Source: Undibacterium sp. KW1 (GTDB lineage Bacteria; Pseudomonadota; Gammaproteobacteria; Burkholderiales; Burkholderiaceae_D). From it: DNA of 64,000 bases. The notes below the pieces were generated by a model that was not told the DNA's origin, ran no database searches, and saw only the letters and a program-made list of their open reading frames with translations. Made by a program: the position numbers and the translations under genes. Shown in pieces: positions 8,371-18,281 of the stretch (positions are counted from its first letter, which is position 1; the number at the start of each line of letters is the position of its first letter). The DNA lies in NCBI RefSeq assembly GCF_009937955.1, contig NZ_AP018439.1, positions 2,480,001-2,544,000 on the forward strand, written 5' to 3'.

Positions 8371-9858
8371 TTAGCCACGCAACAGGGCCAGGACGCCGTT
8401 AGGCAAGCCGTTAGCCTGTGCCAAAATCGCTGTGCCAGCTTGTTGCAAGACCTGACCACGTGTCAGAGATGCTGTTTCTTGAGCGAAATCTGCATCACGG
8501 ATACGGCTGCGGGATGCTGTCAAGTTTTCAGAGTTGGTCTGCAAACTTTCAATCGCAGAAGAGAAACGGTTCTGATAAGCACCCAGAGAAGCGCGGGAAC
8601 TATTGATCGATTGCAGCGCCGCATCGATGGTCGTCAACGCGGCGGTGGCCCCGGCAGCGGTACCCAGATTCAGTGAAGATACACCTGCACCTACTGTTAC
8701 AGTAGCAGAAGTGAAACCACCTGTCAGGTTGGCAGCTGCCAAACCAGTACCAGTACCGTTAGCCAGAGTGATACCTGCAGAGCTGGTAGAAGTCAGGGAC
8801 AGTGTCGAAGTGCTGACGTCGGTTGCGCCTGTTGCAGACACGGTAATACCTGTATTGGCAGCGGCAGCAGCAGCGTTAGTGCTGGCTGTTACAGTGATGT
8901 TACGGCCGTCGGCAGCAGCCAGTGCGACTGCACCAGTTGTTGTGTTGAATGTAGCTGTAACACCTGTTTGTGTGCTGATTGCATTAACGGCTGCAGCAAC
9001 TTGTGCGCCGCGTTGCGCACCAGAAGTAGATGCATTCAAGGCGCCCAGATTTACGCCGTTAATGGTAATGTCGCCAGAAGCAATCGCAGTTGCAGAAGTA
9101 CTTGCAGTACCAGCAATAGTTGTGGAGCCTACAGTTGCTGTTACGCCTGTGCTGCCGCTGATCGCATTGATGGCTGCTGCTTTAGCGATACCGCTGCCGG
9201 TAGAGTTGGAGAAGGATACGCCGTCAGCAGCGGATGCGCCAACCTGGAAGCCGTTGATGGACAAGTCACCGGCAGCCAGAGCTGTTGTGGTAACTGCACC
9301 GGCACCGGCTACTGTCGTAGCGTAGCTGGAAGATGCACCAACACCCAGGGCGCTAGATTTTGCGCTGGAGATGGAAGCGATACTGATTTGATCGTTTGCT
9401 GTACCGTTGGCACCGACCTGGAAAGTTTGTGCAGAGAAGCTACCGTCAAGCAGGTTCACGCCGTTGAAGTTAGTGCTGCTGGCAACGCGGTTAATTTCAG
9501 AAATCAGCTGACTTGCTTCGTTGTTCAGAGCGGCGCGATCAGAAACGCTGTTGGAGCCGTTGGCGGATTGTACGGCCAGATCACGGATACGTTGCAAGTT
9601 GGAGCCGATTTGTTGCAGCGCGCCCTCAGCGGTTTGCGCCAGGGAGATACCGTCGTTTGCATTACGTGCAGCTTGATTCAAGCCACCGATTTGTGAAGAA
9701 AGACGTTCGGAAATCGCCAGGCCAGCAGCATCGTCTTTTGCGCTATTGATACGCAAGCCAGAAGACAAACGTTGGAGGGACGTATTCAGAGCGGATTGAG
9801 ATGTGCTCAAATTGCGTTGCGCATTCAGCGAAGCAATATTGGTATTAATAACAGCCAT
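8371..9858 (-). CDS. fliC: Flagellin FliC
   Basis: This is the filament subunit. The N-terminal D0/D1 core ([20 protein letters not shown], then [20 protein letters not shown]) and the C-terminal core ([20 protein letters not shown], ending [20 protein letters not shown]) are classical. The roughly 250-residue centre is almost entirely Ala/Ser/Thr/Gly. It holds two flagellin-IN type units ([12 protein letters not shown] and [12 protein letters not shown], each followed by an INAIS... helix), offering many possible O-glycosylation sites. The ATG is preceded by GGAGAATCACC. It has its own sigma-28 promoter and terminator, and a glycan operon starts 404 bases away, pointing outward. Confidence 0.97.
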   Translation of the reverse strand: MAVINTNIASLNAQRNLSTSQSALNTSLQRLSSGLRINSAKDDAAGLAISERLSSQIGGLNQAARNANDGISLAQTAEGALQQIGSNLQRIRDLAVQSANGSNSVSDRAALNNEASQLISEINRVASSTNFNGVNLLDGSFSAQTFQVGANGTANDQISIASISSAKSSALGVGASSSYATTVAGAGAVTTTALAAGDLSINGFQVGASAADGVSFSNSTGSGIAKAAAINAISGSTGVTATVGSTTIAGTASTSATAIASGDITINGVNLGALNASTSGAQRGAQVAAAVNAISTQTGVTATFNTTTGAVALAAADGRNITVTASTNAAAAAANTGITVSATGATDVSTSTLSLTSTSSAGITLANGTGTGLAAANLTGGFTSATVTVGAGVSSLNLGTAAGATAALTTIDAALQSINSSRASLGAYQNRFSSAIESLQTNSENLTASRSRIRDADFAQETASLTRGQVLQQAGTAILAQANGLPNGVLALLRG

Positions 9859-9949
9859 GGTGATTCTCCTTACCTAAGTTATACAATTTTGGCGTAGTAG
9901 CCTGAAACTTTGGTCTTTCGTGCTGACTATTGGACCGCCGTTGTAAAGG

Positions 9950-9976
9950 GTATCGGTAGAGACTAAAAAAGTTTTA
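9950..9976 (-). promoter_or_regulatory. Sigma-28 (FliA) promoter of fliC
   Basis: On the minus strand TAAA (complement of 9973-9976), 15 bases, then ACCGATAC (complement of 9950-9957). The spacing is exact and six of eight -10 positions match GCCGATAA. It lies about 90 bases upstream of the flagellin ATG. Confidence 0.85.
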
Positions 9977-10262
9977 GCGTGTTTCTGAAAATAAATCTTA
10001 TTTTTTTTGCTCAAGTTTTTTAACTCTTTCCGCTTGTCGACGCTTTTTTAAAATACTTTAGGGTCAAATTTGATTTAGTTTTCAGGCTTTATTTAACACA
10101 TGGAAACAAAATCATTAGCTATAAAATAAGCCTGAGCATGGTGGTTTCTGGTATTTTCCAGTCTGGACATGCAGTTTTATTCATTTTGCTTACTTAATTT
10201 GTAAGTCAGATGAGGTAATTGTAAAAAAGATTAATGATAAGAAGCTGACCTGGGGACTGGAC
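9977..10262. other. AT-rich intergenic region between fliC and the glycan operon
   Basis: Together with the fliC leader this is a 404-base gap. It carries no open frame worth calling. The part beyond the fliC promoter is AT-rich with many T runs and should contain the rightward promoter of the glycosyltransferase operon. I could not find a convincing sigma-28, sigma-54 or sigma-70 match on the plus strand. Confidence 0.5.
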
Positions 10263-12466
10263 ATGGCAAAAACGAGTTTTGATGCGCGAAAAGCAATGCG
10301 CGATGTTCATCGACTTTTCGATGCTGGTTCTGTTTCCGAGGCCAGGCAAGGCTGCCTGACTATCATCAGGCATTTTCCGCGTCACGCAGAAGCTTTATAT
10401 GCCCTGGCCAGGATGGCTGGGGATGCGGGTGAGAGTGATGAAGCCATGGGATATTTGAAACTGGCTTTTGACGTCATGCCTCACTTTCCTGACAACAGGA
10501 AGATTGCTTTCGGCATATTCAATAAATACTTGCTGGCGAAACAGTACCCCCAATTGGAAGAGGCTGGCCTCTGGCTATCAGCTTATTTGCCACGGGACGG
10601 CATCGTTTGGGACTATATAGGGATAGCGAGGATAGAGCAGGCCAAGTTTCCGCAAGCACTTGAAGTGTTGAGCAAGGCTGTTGCCTTGTTGCCAAATAAC
10701 CCCCACATACTTGCGAATATGGGCAATGTGCTGATTTCTCTCGAGCGTTGTTCCGATGCCATCGTGTATCTGGAAAAAGCACTGGCTATTCAGCCAGAGA
10801 TGGTTGTTGGCCTCAATAATCTGGGAAATGCATTGCGTTTCATAGGCAAGACAGAGGAGGCGATAGCGAGTATATCGAAAGCAGTTCAATTAGACCCGGG
10901 TTTGCCCTATCTGTACAATAATCTGGGCCTCGCTTATCGTGAGCACGGTATGTATAGCGTCGCCATCGAACAATACCGGCACGCCTTGCAACTGCAGCCA
11001 GAGCTGGTGCAGGTTTATCCCAATCTGATTGATGCACTGCGCCAGAACGGGCAAGTGCAGGAATCCATAGAGTGCGGGCAGCATGCGCTGACGCTGACCC
11101 ACGATATTCCTGAAATCTGGGGGCTTATGGGGACACCTTGCGCGAGGCGAATCACTTGGATGCGGCGATCGAAGCTTATATCAAAGCCCTGTCTTTCAAG
11201 CAGGATAGCCTGTCTTCTTTCAACCGGAAAATTTACACTAACCTCTTATTTTGTCTGAATTACCATCCGGATTTAACGCCTGGGGTGATTTATAACGCTT
11301 ACCATGAATTTGATCTGCGTTTTACTGCGCCGCTCAAGGCAACATGGAAGAAATTTGAAAATGCCCGAGTGCCGGGTAGGCGTCTCAAGGTAGGTTATGT
11401 GACGCAAGCTTTTTATAATCATGTTTGCAAGTATTTCTTGCTGCCGCTGATAGAAGCGCATGACAAGGATCAGGTTGAGGTCTATGCCTATGCAAATCCG
11501 CCTTTCGAAGATGAAGTGACTGCCTATTATAAGAAGCAGGTAGATCACTGGGTGCCAACCCGGGATCTGACGGATGAGGCGCTGGCAGAGCGTATTCGTG
11601 CCGACGGGATTGATGTCCTGGTGGATGTGGCAGGCCATACCAATGGCAATCGTTTACCGGTCTTTGCGCGCAAACCGGCTCCTGTTTCCTTGCATTGGCT
11701 GGAGTATGGTTACACGACGGGTCTAAGTGCCATAGATTATTACTTGACTGACAAGCCTACAATTACGGACAATTGCGCACATTTATTTTCTGAGAAGGTC
11801 TGGTGTCTGGATGGCCCGGCCTATGTTTACAGACCGGATACGCGCAGGGCAGAGCTGACACCTTCACCTTTTGAAAAAACGGGTCTGATTACCTTTGGCA
11901 GTTTATCGCGTTCAACCAGGATAAATCATCGTGTAGTGCGCGTCTGGGCAACGATACTGGATGCAATGCCAAATTCACAATTAATAATCAATAGTGGTGA
12001 CTTTAAAGACCCACAAGTACAAGAAGAAATGGCATCACGCTTCATGCGCTATGGTATAGACCGCTCACGATTACATATAGGATTCAGTACACCATCCTGG
12101 GAAGTGTTGAAACACATCGATATCAGCCTGGATTGTTTTCCCCATAATTCGGGAACGACTCTGCTTGAGTCATTATATATGGGCATACCATTTATCTCTC
12201 TGGCAGACCGGCCTTCAGTTGGTCGCATCGGCGCCAGCATATTGACAGCAATCGGGCATGAAGAGTGGCAGGCTTATACAGAAGATGAATATGCGCAAAA
12301 AGCGATTATCCTCGCACATGATCTGGACGGTCTGCGCAGCCTGAGGGCTGGTTTGCGCCAGGAAATGGAGCAATCCCTGCTCATGAACGAACCGGCATTC
12401 GCACGTTCAGTCGAAAAAGCTTATCGCCAGATGTGGCAAATTTATTGTGAAGGACAGGAAGAGTGA
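10263..12466 (+). pseudogene. TPR / GT41 (OGT-like) glycosyltransferase, broken by a one-base frameshift
   Basis: Two overlapping frames make one protein. The first (10263 to about 11132) encodes some 290 residues of tetratricopeptide repeats (GNALRFIGKTEEAIASISKA, then LYNNLGLAYREHGMYSVAIE). The second (about 11133-12466) encodes the last repeat and the GT41 catalytic domain (RLKVGYVTQAFYNH, DVLVDVAGHTNGNRL, then DCFPHNSGTTLLESLYMGIP). The protein should run GLMG-DTLREANHLDAAIEAY, so one base is missing in the G run at 11129-11132; restored length is about 734 residues. GT41 enzymes transfer a sugar to Ser/Thr, and beside fliC this is probably the flagellin O-glycosyltransferase. As given the domains are split; sequencing error, real mutation or slippage cannot be told apart here. 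Confidence 0.88.
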
Positions 12467-13233
12467 AGGCCGTTATCTTAGCTGGTGGTCTGGGTACCCG
12501 TATTTCTGAAGAGACCCACCTCAAGCCCAAACCCATGATAGAGATAGGGGGGCACCCCATACTCTGGCACATCATGAAGTCGTACTCGGCGCATGGTGTG
12601 AATGAATTCGTAATCTGCTGTGGCTATAAGGGTTATCTGATCAAGGAATATTTCGCCAATTATTTCCTGCACATGTCAGATGTCACCTTCGATCTGCAGA
12701 ATAATAGTATGGAGGTGCACGAGCACCATGCTGAACCCTGGAAGGTAACCCTGGTCGACACAGGGGAAGACACCATGACTGGAGGGCGTCTCAAGCGTGT
12801 TGCACGTTATTTGCAGGGCGAGGAAGCTTTTTGCTTTACTTATGGCGATGGCGTTGCAGACCTGGATATTGCGGCTTCTATCGCATTCCATAAGCAACAC
12901 GGCAAACTGGCTACCGTTACAGCAGTTCTGCCTCCAGGACGCTATGGTGCACTGGAACGTGACGGTAATCAGGTCGCCGGTTTTATTGAAAAGCCGCGTG
13001 GTGACGGTGGCTGGATCAACGGCGGATATTTCGTGCTGTCTCCCAAAGTACTTGATTTTATCGAAAATGACAGTATCAGCTGGGAAGCCGCGCCACTTGC
13101 CGAATTGGCAAAGCGCCAGGAATTAATGGCCTTCGAGCACAGTGGATTCTGGCAGCCCATGGATACCTTGCGTGAAAAAAATCTGCTGGAAGACTTGTGG
13201 CAATCCGGAAAAGCACCGTGGCGAGTATGGTAA
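12463..13233 (+). CDS. rfbF: Glucose-1-phosphate cytidylyltransferase RfbF
   Basis: The enzyme joins CTP and glucose-1-phosphate to give CDP-glucose. The nucleotide-binding start [20 protein letters not shown], the [10 protein letters not shown] segment, [16 protein letters not shown], and [11 protein letters not shown] with its metal-binding Asp are all family hallmarks, and 256 residues is the usual length. It starts at GTG 12463, overlapping the stop of the glycosyltransferase frame by 4 bases. It commits the operon to CDP-linked rather than dTDP-linked sugars. Confidence 0.95.
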   Translation: MKAVILAGGLGTRISEETHLKPKPMIEIGGHPILWHIMKSYSAHGVNEFVICCGYKGYLIKEYFANYFLHMSDVTFDLQNNSMEVHEHHAEPWKVTLVDTGEDTMTGGRLKRVARYLQGEEAFCFTYGDGVADLDIAASIAFHKQHGKLATVTAVLPPGRYGALERDGNQVAGFIEKPRGDGGWINGGYFVLSPKVLDFIENDSISWEAAPLAELAKRQELMAFEHSGFWQPMDTLREKNLLEDLWQSGKAPWRVW

Positions 13234-14306
13234 ATCACCCCACACAAACAAGCATCGTTGATCCGGCCTTCTGGCGCGGGCGTCGTGTCTTGCTGACCGG
13301 GCACACTGGTTTTAAGGGAGTCTGGCTAGCACACTGGCTGTCTGGCATGGGTGCCGTGGTACATGGCCTGGCTCTGGCTCCGGTAACCGAGCCTAATTTG
13401 TTCGATTTGCTGAAGATTGAAGACAAGGTCAGCAGTCACATTGGCGACATACGCGATATCCATGCCGTGACTGCCGCGATGGATAAATGTCAGCCAGAGT
13501 TTGTATTTCATCTGGCGGCGCAGGCCTTGGTGCGTGCGAGTTATCGTGAGCCTCTGGCGACTTTTGCCTGCAATATCATGGGCACGGCCAATCTGCTGGA
13601 GGCAATCAGGGGACGCAGCGATGTAAAACTTGCGCTGATCGTGACGACGGATAAAGTCTATCGCAATCTTGAGCAGATCAAGCCCTATCCAGAAACTGCC
13701 GAATTAGGTGGCCATGATCCTTATAGTGCGAGCAAGGCTGCAGCAGAGCTGGTGTTGGCAAGCTATCGCGCTTCATTTCTGGCCGGGCAGGGTACTGCCG
13801 TGTTGGCAGCCAGGGCTGGGAATGTGATTGGCGGTGGCGACTGGTCTGAAGACAGATTGCTGCCAGATGCCGTAAAAGCCTGGCAAAGCGGGCAGACTTT
13901 GCAGATTCGCCGTCCCGACTCTGTCCGGCCATGGCAACATGTACTGGAGCCGCTGTCAGCTTATCTGTGTCTTGCCCAGTATGCCCATGCAAATCCACAA
14001 GTTAGCCATGCGTGGAATATAGGCCCCGATGATGCTGCAAGTGTCAGAACAGTGGTAGAACTGGCTCAGGCTGCTTACGGTAGTGGACAGACTGAATTTG
14101 CGACTGATATTGTTGGCCCGCATGAAGCAGGCTTATTGGCATTGGATGCCAGCAAATTGAAGCAGACCCTGGGAATTACCCCGCGCTGGAATCTTGAGCA
14201 GGCGGTCAGCCGCAGCATGCACTGGTATCGTGATTTTGCGCAAGCTCAGTCTGCCGCAGAATTGTGTGACCGTGACATCGCCGCTTTCATGGCAGGTAAT
14301 GCATGA
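13227..14306 (+). CDS. rfbG: CDP-glucose 4,6-dehydratase RfbG
   Basis: An extended SDR enzyme turning CDP-glucose into CDP-4-keto-6-deoxyglucose. The Rossmann start reads [20 protein letters not shown], followed by [15 protein letters not shown], the TTDKVY element and the active-site Tyr-Lys pair in YSASK. The ATG at 13227 overlaps the rfbF stop (ATGGTAA) and gives 359 residues, the family size. An upstream GTG at 13197 in the same frame is less likely because it would lengthen the overlap with rfbF. With rfbF it supplies the precursor for all downstream sugar enzymes. Confidence 0.95.
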   Translation: MVNHPTQTSIVDPAFWRGRRVLLTGHTGFKGVWLAHWLSGMGAVVHGLALAPVTEPNLFDLLKIEDKVSSHIGDIRDIHAVTAAMDKCQPEFVFHLAAQALVRASYREPLATFACNIMGTANLLEAIRGRSDVKLALIVTTDKVYRNLEQIKPYPETAELGGHDPYSASKAAAELVLASYRASFLAGQGTAVLAARAGNVIGGGDWSEDRLLPDAVKAWQSGQTLQIRRPDSVRPWQHVLEPLSAYLCLAQYAHANPQVSHAWNIGPDDAASVRTVVELAQAAYGSGQTEFATDIVGPHEAGLLALDASKLKQTLGITPRWNLEQAVSRSMHWYRDFAQAQSAAELCDRDIAAFMAGNA

Positions 14307-14881
14307 TGAAGCTCTCAGCCTCAGGCCGTTTCGAAATTTTATCGACGCCTCTGGATAGTCTGCACCTGCTGCAAAGAAAAGTGATGGGTGATCAGCGCGG
14401 TTATTTTCAACGCATGTTTTGTGCAACGGATTTGGCCGGGTTGGGTTGGTATGAACCTATAGCGCAGGTAAATCATACCTATACCTCAGTAAAGGGGTCT
14501 ATACGTGGCATGCACCTGCAATTGCCCCCCAGTGCAGAAATGAAATTAATCACTTGCATGAAAGGCGAGGTCTGGGATGTAGCCGTAGATTTGCGCGCTG
14601 ATTCAGCCACTTTCTTGCAATGGCATGCTGTGTTGTTGTCACAAGCGAATCAGCGCTCGTATTTAATACCTGCCGGTTTCGCCCATGGCTTTCAAACTCT
14701 GTCGGATGAGGTTGAAATGCTATATTGTCATAGCAAGCCTTACGTACCGGCAGATGAAATGGGGTTAAATCCATTTGATGCCCGGTTGGCAATAGAATGG
14801 CCTTTGGGGGCAACCGAGATGTCGGATAAAGACCGCGACTGGCCCATGTTAAGCAAAGAATTTCAAGGAGTGATTGTATGA
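14303..14881 (+). CDS. RmlC-like sugar 3,5-epimerase (dTDP-4-dehydrorhamnose epimerase family)
   Basis: A cupin-fold epimerase of the RmlC/RfbC family, 192 residues. Visible are the GDQRGYFQRMF start, the IRGMHLQ segment with the catalytic-base His, the KLITCMKGEVWDVAVDLR strand, and IPAGFAHGFQTLSDEVEMLY. In this operon the likely substrate is CDP-4-keto-6-deoxyglucose rather than the dTDP sugar. It could epimerise C-3 and/or C-5 before or after C-methylation. The ATG overlaps the rfbG stop codon. Substrate is inferred from context only. Confidence 0.85.
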   Translation: MMKLSASGRFEILSTPLDSLHLLQRKVMGDQRGYFQRMFCATDLAGLGWYEPIAQVNHTYTSVKGSIRGMHLQLPPSAEMKLITCMKGEVWDVAVDLRADSATFLQWHAVLLSQANQRSYLIPAGFAHGFQTLSDEVEMLYCHSKPYVPADEMGLNPFDARLAIEWPLGATEMSDKDRDWPMLSKEFQGVIV

Positions 14882-16104
14882 AGTGCCGGCATTGCGCGCA
14901 TGAGTTGACGCAAACCTTTCTCGATCTTGGTTCAGCACCGCCATCGAATGCCTATTTAAAACCAGAAGCCCTGAGCCAGGCAGAAATCTGGCTGCCTTTG
15001 AAAGTAATGGTTTGTGATGCTTGCTGGCTGGCACAAACCCTGGATTTTACCGGGCGTGAAAATTTATTTGATGCTGACTACGCCTACTTCAGTTCATTTT
15101 CTTCCAGCTGGCTGGCCCATGCGAAGAAATTTGTTGAAACGATGCGCCAGGAGCTGGGCTTGGATTCGCAAAGCCTGGTGATGGAAGTCGCGGCAAATGA
15201 CGGGTATTTGCTGCAATATGTGCAGGAGGCCGGCATCCCCTGTTTGGGTGTGGAACCAACTGCCAGCACAGCTGCAGCAGCAAGGGGAAAAGGCATCAAT
15301 GTCATAGAACGCTTTTTTGGTGTGGAGTTGGCGAAAGAGATACTGGCACGTGGTCAGCGCGTTGATTTATCGGTGGCAAATAATGTATTGGCGCATGTGC
15401 CTGACATCAATGATTTTGTCGCTGGCTTTAGCCTGGTCTTAAGCGAGCAAGGTGTCGCCAGTTTTGAATTCCCGCATTTGTTGAATATGGTGGAGCAAAA
15501 CCAGTTTGATACTGCTTACCATGAACATTATTCTTATCTGTCACTGCATGCGGTCAAAACGGTGTTTGCAAAAAATGGTTTGCATGTATTTGATGTGCAG
15601 GAGTGGCCAACGCATGGCGGCAGCCTGCGTGTGCTTGCGCAGAGAATGGATATCAGATATCGCGAAGAAAAAGCCAGTGTCGCACAAATACTGCAAGCAG
15701 AGCAGGCAGCGGGTATTCTCAATACCGGCTTTTATGAGGCAGCACAGGCTAAGGCAGAATCTGCCAAGTTTGCATTGCTCGAGTTTTTGCTTAATGCAAA
15801 ACGCAATGGCAAGCGCGTGGGTGCTTATGGCGCTGCTGCCAAAGGCAATACCTTGCTGAACTTTTCTGGTGTCCGGCCTGATCTCTTGCCGTATGTCGTG
15901 GATATCAACACCCATAAGCAAGGTAAATTCATGCCTGGCAGCCATATACCTATTGTTGATATTCAGCATTTACTGGCAGATAAGCCGGATTTCATCCTTA
16001 TTTTGCCCTGGAATTTGCAGGCAGAAATCATGCAAGACCTCCCCCAGGCAAAAAACTGGGGTGCGCAGTTCGTCGTTGCGATTCCTCAATTAACGGTGTT
16101 GTAA
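14878..16104 (+). CDS. Sugar C-methyltransferase (TylC3/NovU-type, SAM-dependent)
   Basis: The 408-residue protein has the three-part layout of C-methyltransferases acting on 4-keto-deoxysugars. An N-terminal zinc-binding domain carries CRHC at residues 3-6 and CDAC at about 45-48. A central SAM domain follows (MEVAANDGYLLQYVQEAGI, then GVEPT). The C-terminal domain has YHEHYSYLSLHAVKTVF and GAYGAAAKGNTLLNFSG. Such enzymes add a branch methyl at C-3 (sometimes C-5). Its start overlaps the epimerase stop by 4 bases. A branched 6-deoxyhexose carried on CDP is the predicted product; the position of the methyl cannot be read from sequence. Confidence 0.85.
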   Translation: MKCRHCAHELTQTFLDLGSAPPSNAYLKPEALSQAEIWLPLKVMVCDACWLAQTLDFTGRENLFDADYAYFSSFSSSWLAHAKKFVETMRQELGLDSQSLVMEVAANDGYLLQYVQEAGIPCLGVEPTASTAAAARGKGINVIERFFGVELAKEILARGQRVDLSVANNVLAHVPDINDFVAGFSLVLSEQGVASFEFPHLLNMVEQNQFDTAYHEHYSYLSLHAVKTVFAKNGLHVFDVQEWPTHGGSLRVLAQRMDIRYREEKASVAQILQAEQAAGILNTGFYEAAQAKAESAKFALLEFLLNAKRNGKRVGAYGAAAKGNTLLNFSGVRPDLLPYVVDINTHKQGKFMPGSHIPIVDIQHLLADKPDFILILPWNLQAEIMQDLPQAKNWGAQFVVAIPQLTVL

Positions 16105-16113
16105 GAGCTCAGC

Positions 16114-16602
16114 ATGATAGAGATACATCCTGACGCGCGAATTTCCAAACTAGCTGATATTGAAGATTCAGTCAGGGGGACGCGCATTATCATAGGTGCC
16201 TTTTCCAGCATAGACAGCTTTGTCAAATTCAAGCCTGCCGGTGGCGTGGCCGATGTTGTGATTGGTGAGCGCAGTGTCATCAATTCTGGCTGCGTCCTGT
16301 ATACGGGAAACGGCATCTTGATAGGGAATGACGTCGCGATTGCCGCCAATTGTACTTTTGCGCCAGTCAATCATGCCTATCACGACAAAAGCCGGCGCAT
16401 CAATCAACAAGGTTTCTTGCCTGGCAAAGGCGGTATCATCATTGAAGACGATGTCTGGATAGGGGCAAATTGCGTGATACTTGATGGTGCCATCTTGAGG
16501 CAGGGCTGTGTCATAGGTGCAGGTTCTATCGTCCGCTCTGAGGTTGCTGCGTACTCCATCAATGTTGGCAACCCCTTGAAGCAAATCGGGATGCGCAAAT
16601 GA
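16114..16602 (+). CDS. Left-handed beta-helix acyltransferase (hexapeptide repeat)
   Basis: A 162-residue protein made of hexapeptide turns (IIIGAFSSID, VVIGERSVI, ILIGNDVAI, then IIIEDDVWIGANCVILDGAI and VIGAGSIV), as in O-acetyl- and N-acyltransferases of the WbbJ/NeuD type. A probable catalytic His lies in FAPVNHAYHDKS. It presumably transfers an acetyl or other acyl group to the sugar made by this operon. No aminotransferase is present, so O-acylation is more likely than N-acylation. It overlaps the next gene by 4 bases. Confidence 0.85.
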   Translation: MIEIHPDARISKLADIEDSVRGTRIIIGAFSSIDSFVKFKPAGGVADVVIGERSVINSGCVLYTGNGILIGNDVAIAANCTFAPVNHAYHDKSRRINQQGFLPGKGGIIIEDDVWIGANCVILDGAILRQGCVIGAGSIVRSEVAAYSINVGNPLKQIGMRK

Positions 16603-17414
16603 GCGAGGCTTTGCGCGCAACCCTGATAGGTGGCAAGGGCTTTGTCGGGCGGCATCTGCATCAGGCTTTGCAAGCAAAGGGATGGGACAGTTATGTGGCA
16701 GAACGCGATGATCCGCGGCTGACGACGGATGACCTGGGCCATGTTTTTTATTGCGCTGGCCTGACGGCCGATTTTCGGCAACGTCCCTATGCCACAGTAG
16801 ATGCCCATGTGCAGCTGCTATCAAGTATTTTGCAACATACTCGTTTTGCCAGCCTGACTTACTTGTCAAGTACCCGTGTTTACGCTGGTGCCCTAAATAC
16901 ACAAGAAGACGCAGCATTGACCGTCAGCGCTCACTTGTCTGGCGATTTATATAATATTTCCAAGCTCATGGGTGAAAGCCTGTGCCTGCATGGTGGTCGC
17001 AATGTGCGTGTAGTTCGTTTATCGAATGTGTATGGGACAGGGATGCCAGAGCAGAATTTCCTGGCCGATATCTTGAATGCCGCAACAAAAACGAAAAGGG
17101 TGGTATTTCGCAGCAGCCCTGATTCGGAAAAAGATTACATTTCCATCACAGATGTCGTGCGTTTTTTGCCCATAATTGCCACACAAGGCGAGATTGGCAT
17201 ATACAATTTAGCCAGGGGCAGGAATACTACGCATGCCAGAATCGCAGCATTGCTGGAACAGTTTGGCGTCCGTTGTGAATTCGAAAATCATGCGCCATGC
17301 ATCAGTTTCCCGCCTATTTCCACATTAAAGCTGGAGTCCCTGTCCGGGCAGCCGGAATTGGATATAACAAGTGAATTACCAGCGCTTTTTAATCATTACA
17401 CAAAAAAACCATGA
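16599..17414 (+). CDS. NAD(P)-dependent sugar epimerase/ketoreductase (extended SDR)
   Basis: A 271-residue Rossmann protein with an SDR-type dinucleotide loop (IGGKGFVGRHL), the YLSSTRVY strand, an active-site YNISK (Tyr-x3-Lys) and VVRLSNVYGTGMPEQNF. It is shorter than typical sugar epimerases (about 310). In this pathway a reductase is still needed to convert the 4-keto group to a hydroxyl, so 4-ketoreduction is the simplest job to infer. Epimerase activity cannot be excluded. Overlap with both neighbours shows it belongs to the same transcript. Confidence 0.82.
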   Translation: MSEALRATLIGGKGFVGRHLHQALQAKGWDSYVAERDDPRLTTDDLGHVFYCAGLTADFRQRPYATVDAHVQLLSSILQHTRFASLTYLSSTRVYAGALNTQEDAALTVSAHLSGDLYNISKLMGESLCLHGGRNVRVVRLSNVYGTGMPEQNFLADILNAATKTKRVVFRSSPDSEKDYISITDVVRFLPIIATQGEIGIYNLARGRNTTHARIAALLEQFGVRCEFENHAPCISFPPISTLKLESLSGQPELDITSELPALFNHYTKKP

Positions 17415-18160
17415 ATCCGATTAAACAATTTGAAGCAGAACGCGATGCCCGCATAGAGCAATTGGGCAAAGACCTTGAGTTCCAGGCGCAGTCCCGCGAT
17501 TGGCTGGAACAAAGCATGCGTCGTCAGTATGTTTACAACTTTTCATGGTTGGGCCGACCCATCATACAAAACCCGATAGACATGATGGCGATGCAAGAGC
17601 TGATCTGGACGGTGCAGCCCGATCTCATCATAGAAACCGGTATTGCTCATGGCGGTTCTATTATTTACTCCGCTTCCTTGCTGGAGTTAAACGCTGCTTG
17701 CGGCGGTAATCCTGACGCTAAAGTTATTGGTATCGATATTGATATCCGCGAACACAATAAGGAAGCAATTCTGCAGCACCCTATGTCCAGGCGTATACAG
17801 ATGCTGCAGGGATCAAGCGTCGCCAGTGAGATTGTGGACCAGGTGAAGGCCATTGCACAGGGTAAACAGAAAGTCCTGGTTTTCCTGGATTCCAACCATA
17901 CCCACGAACATGTATTGGCTGAGTTGCAGGCTTACGCACCATTGGTAACGAAAGACAGTTATTGCGTCGTATTTGATACATTTGTAGAAGATGTGCCGGC
18001 AGACGTATTTGATAACCGCCCATGGCAGCCGGGAAATAGCCCGAAGACAGCAGTGCATGAATATCTGAAAACTCATCCGGAATTCGTGATAGACAAGGCT
18101 ATGGACTATAAATTGCAGATTACCGTGGCACCTGACGGCTTCCTGAAACGGATCAGCTAA
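17411..18160 (+). CDS. CmcI-family SAM-dependent methyltransferase ('cephalosporin hydroxylase' type)
   Basis: A 249-residue protein of the family named after CmcI and also including rhamnosyl O-methyltransferases. Seen are the GRPIIQNPIDMMAMQELIW segment, the SAM site (LIIETGIAHGGSIIYSASLL, then VIGIDIDIREHN) and VLVFLDSNHTHEHVLAEL, whose Asp and His probably bind metal. In a sugar operon O-methylation of a glycan hydroxyl is the natural guess. It is the last gene, followed 12 bases on by a strong terminator. Confidence 0.85.
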   Translation: MNPIKQFEAERDARIEQLGKDLEFQAQSRDWLEQSMRRQYVYNFSWLGRPIIQNPIDMMAMQELIWTVQPDLIIETGIAHGGSIIYSASLLELNAACGGNPDAKVIGIDIDIREHNKEAILQHPMSRRIQMLQGSSVASEIVDQVKAIAQGKQKVLVFLDSNHTHEHVLAELQAYAPLVTKDSYCVVFDTFVEDVPADVFDNRPWQPGNSPKTAVHEYLKTHPEFVIDKAMDYKLQITVAPDGFLKRIS

Positions 18161-18172
18161 AAAAAGCTCAAA

Positions 18173-18210
18173 AAAAACACGGAGGACATCATTTTGTTCT
18201 CCGTGTTTTT
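18173..18210. terminator. Bidirectional rho-independent terminator ending the glycan operon
   Basis: A 12-bp stem, AAAAACACGGAG (18173-18184) with CTCCGTGTTTTT (18199-18210), around a 14-base loop. T runs flank it on both strands, so it can end the rightward glycan operon and the leftward diguanylate cyclase gene. Confidence 0.88.
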
Positions 18211-18281
18211 TGTATCCGCTTTTACTCTTTTACTGATACTGAACAGTGATATATTTCCACTGATCTGCTGATCCCTTGATA

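Noticed and set aside
8603..9696. Long plus-strand frames (up to 240 codons) antisense to fliC
   Set aside because: They mirror the Ala/Ser/Thr-rich flagellin centre, have no ribosome sites or family features, and are a composition effect of the real minus-strand gene.
9977..10262. Sigma-28 promoter driving the glycan operon
   Set aside because: TAAA occurs near 10122 but no GCCGATAA-like element lies 15 bases downstream on the plus strand.
11127..11140. Programmed ribosomal frameshift in the GT41 gene
   Set aside because: There is no A/T-rich slippery heptamer and no obvious downstream stimulator; a missing G is the simpler explanation.
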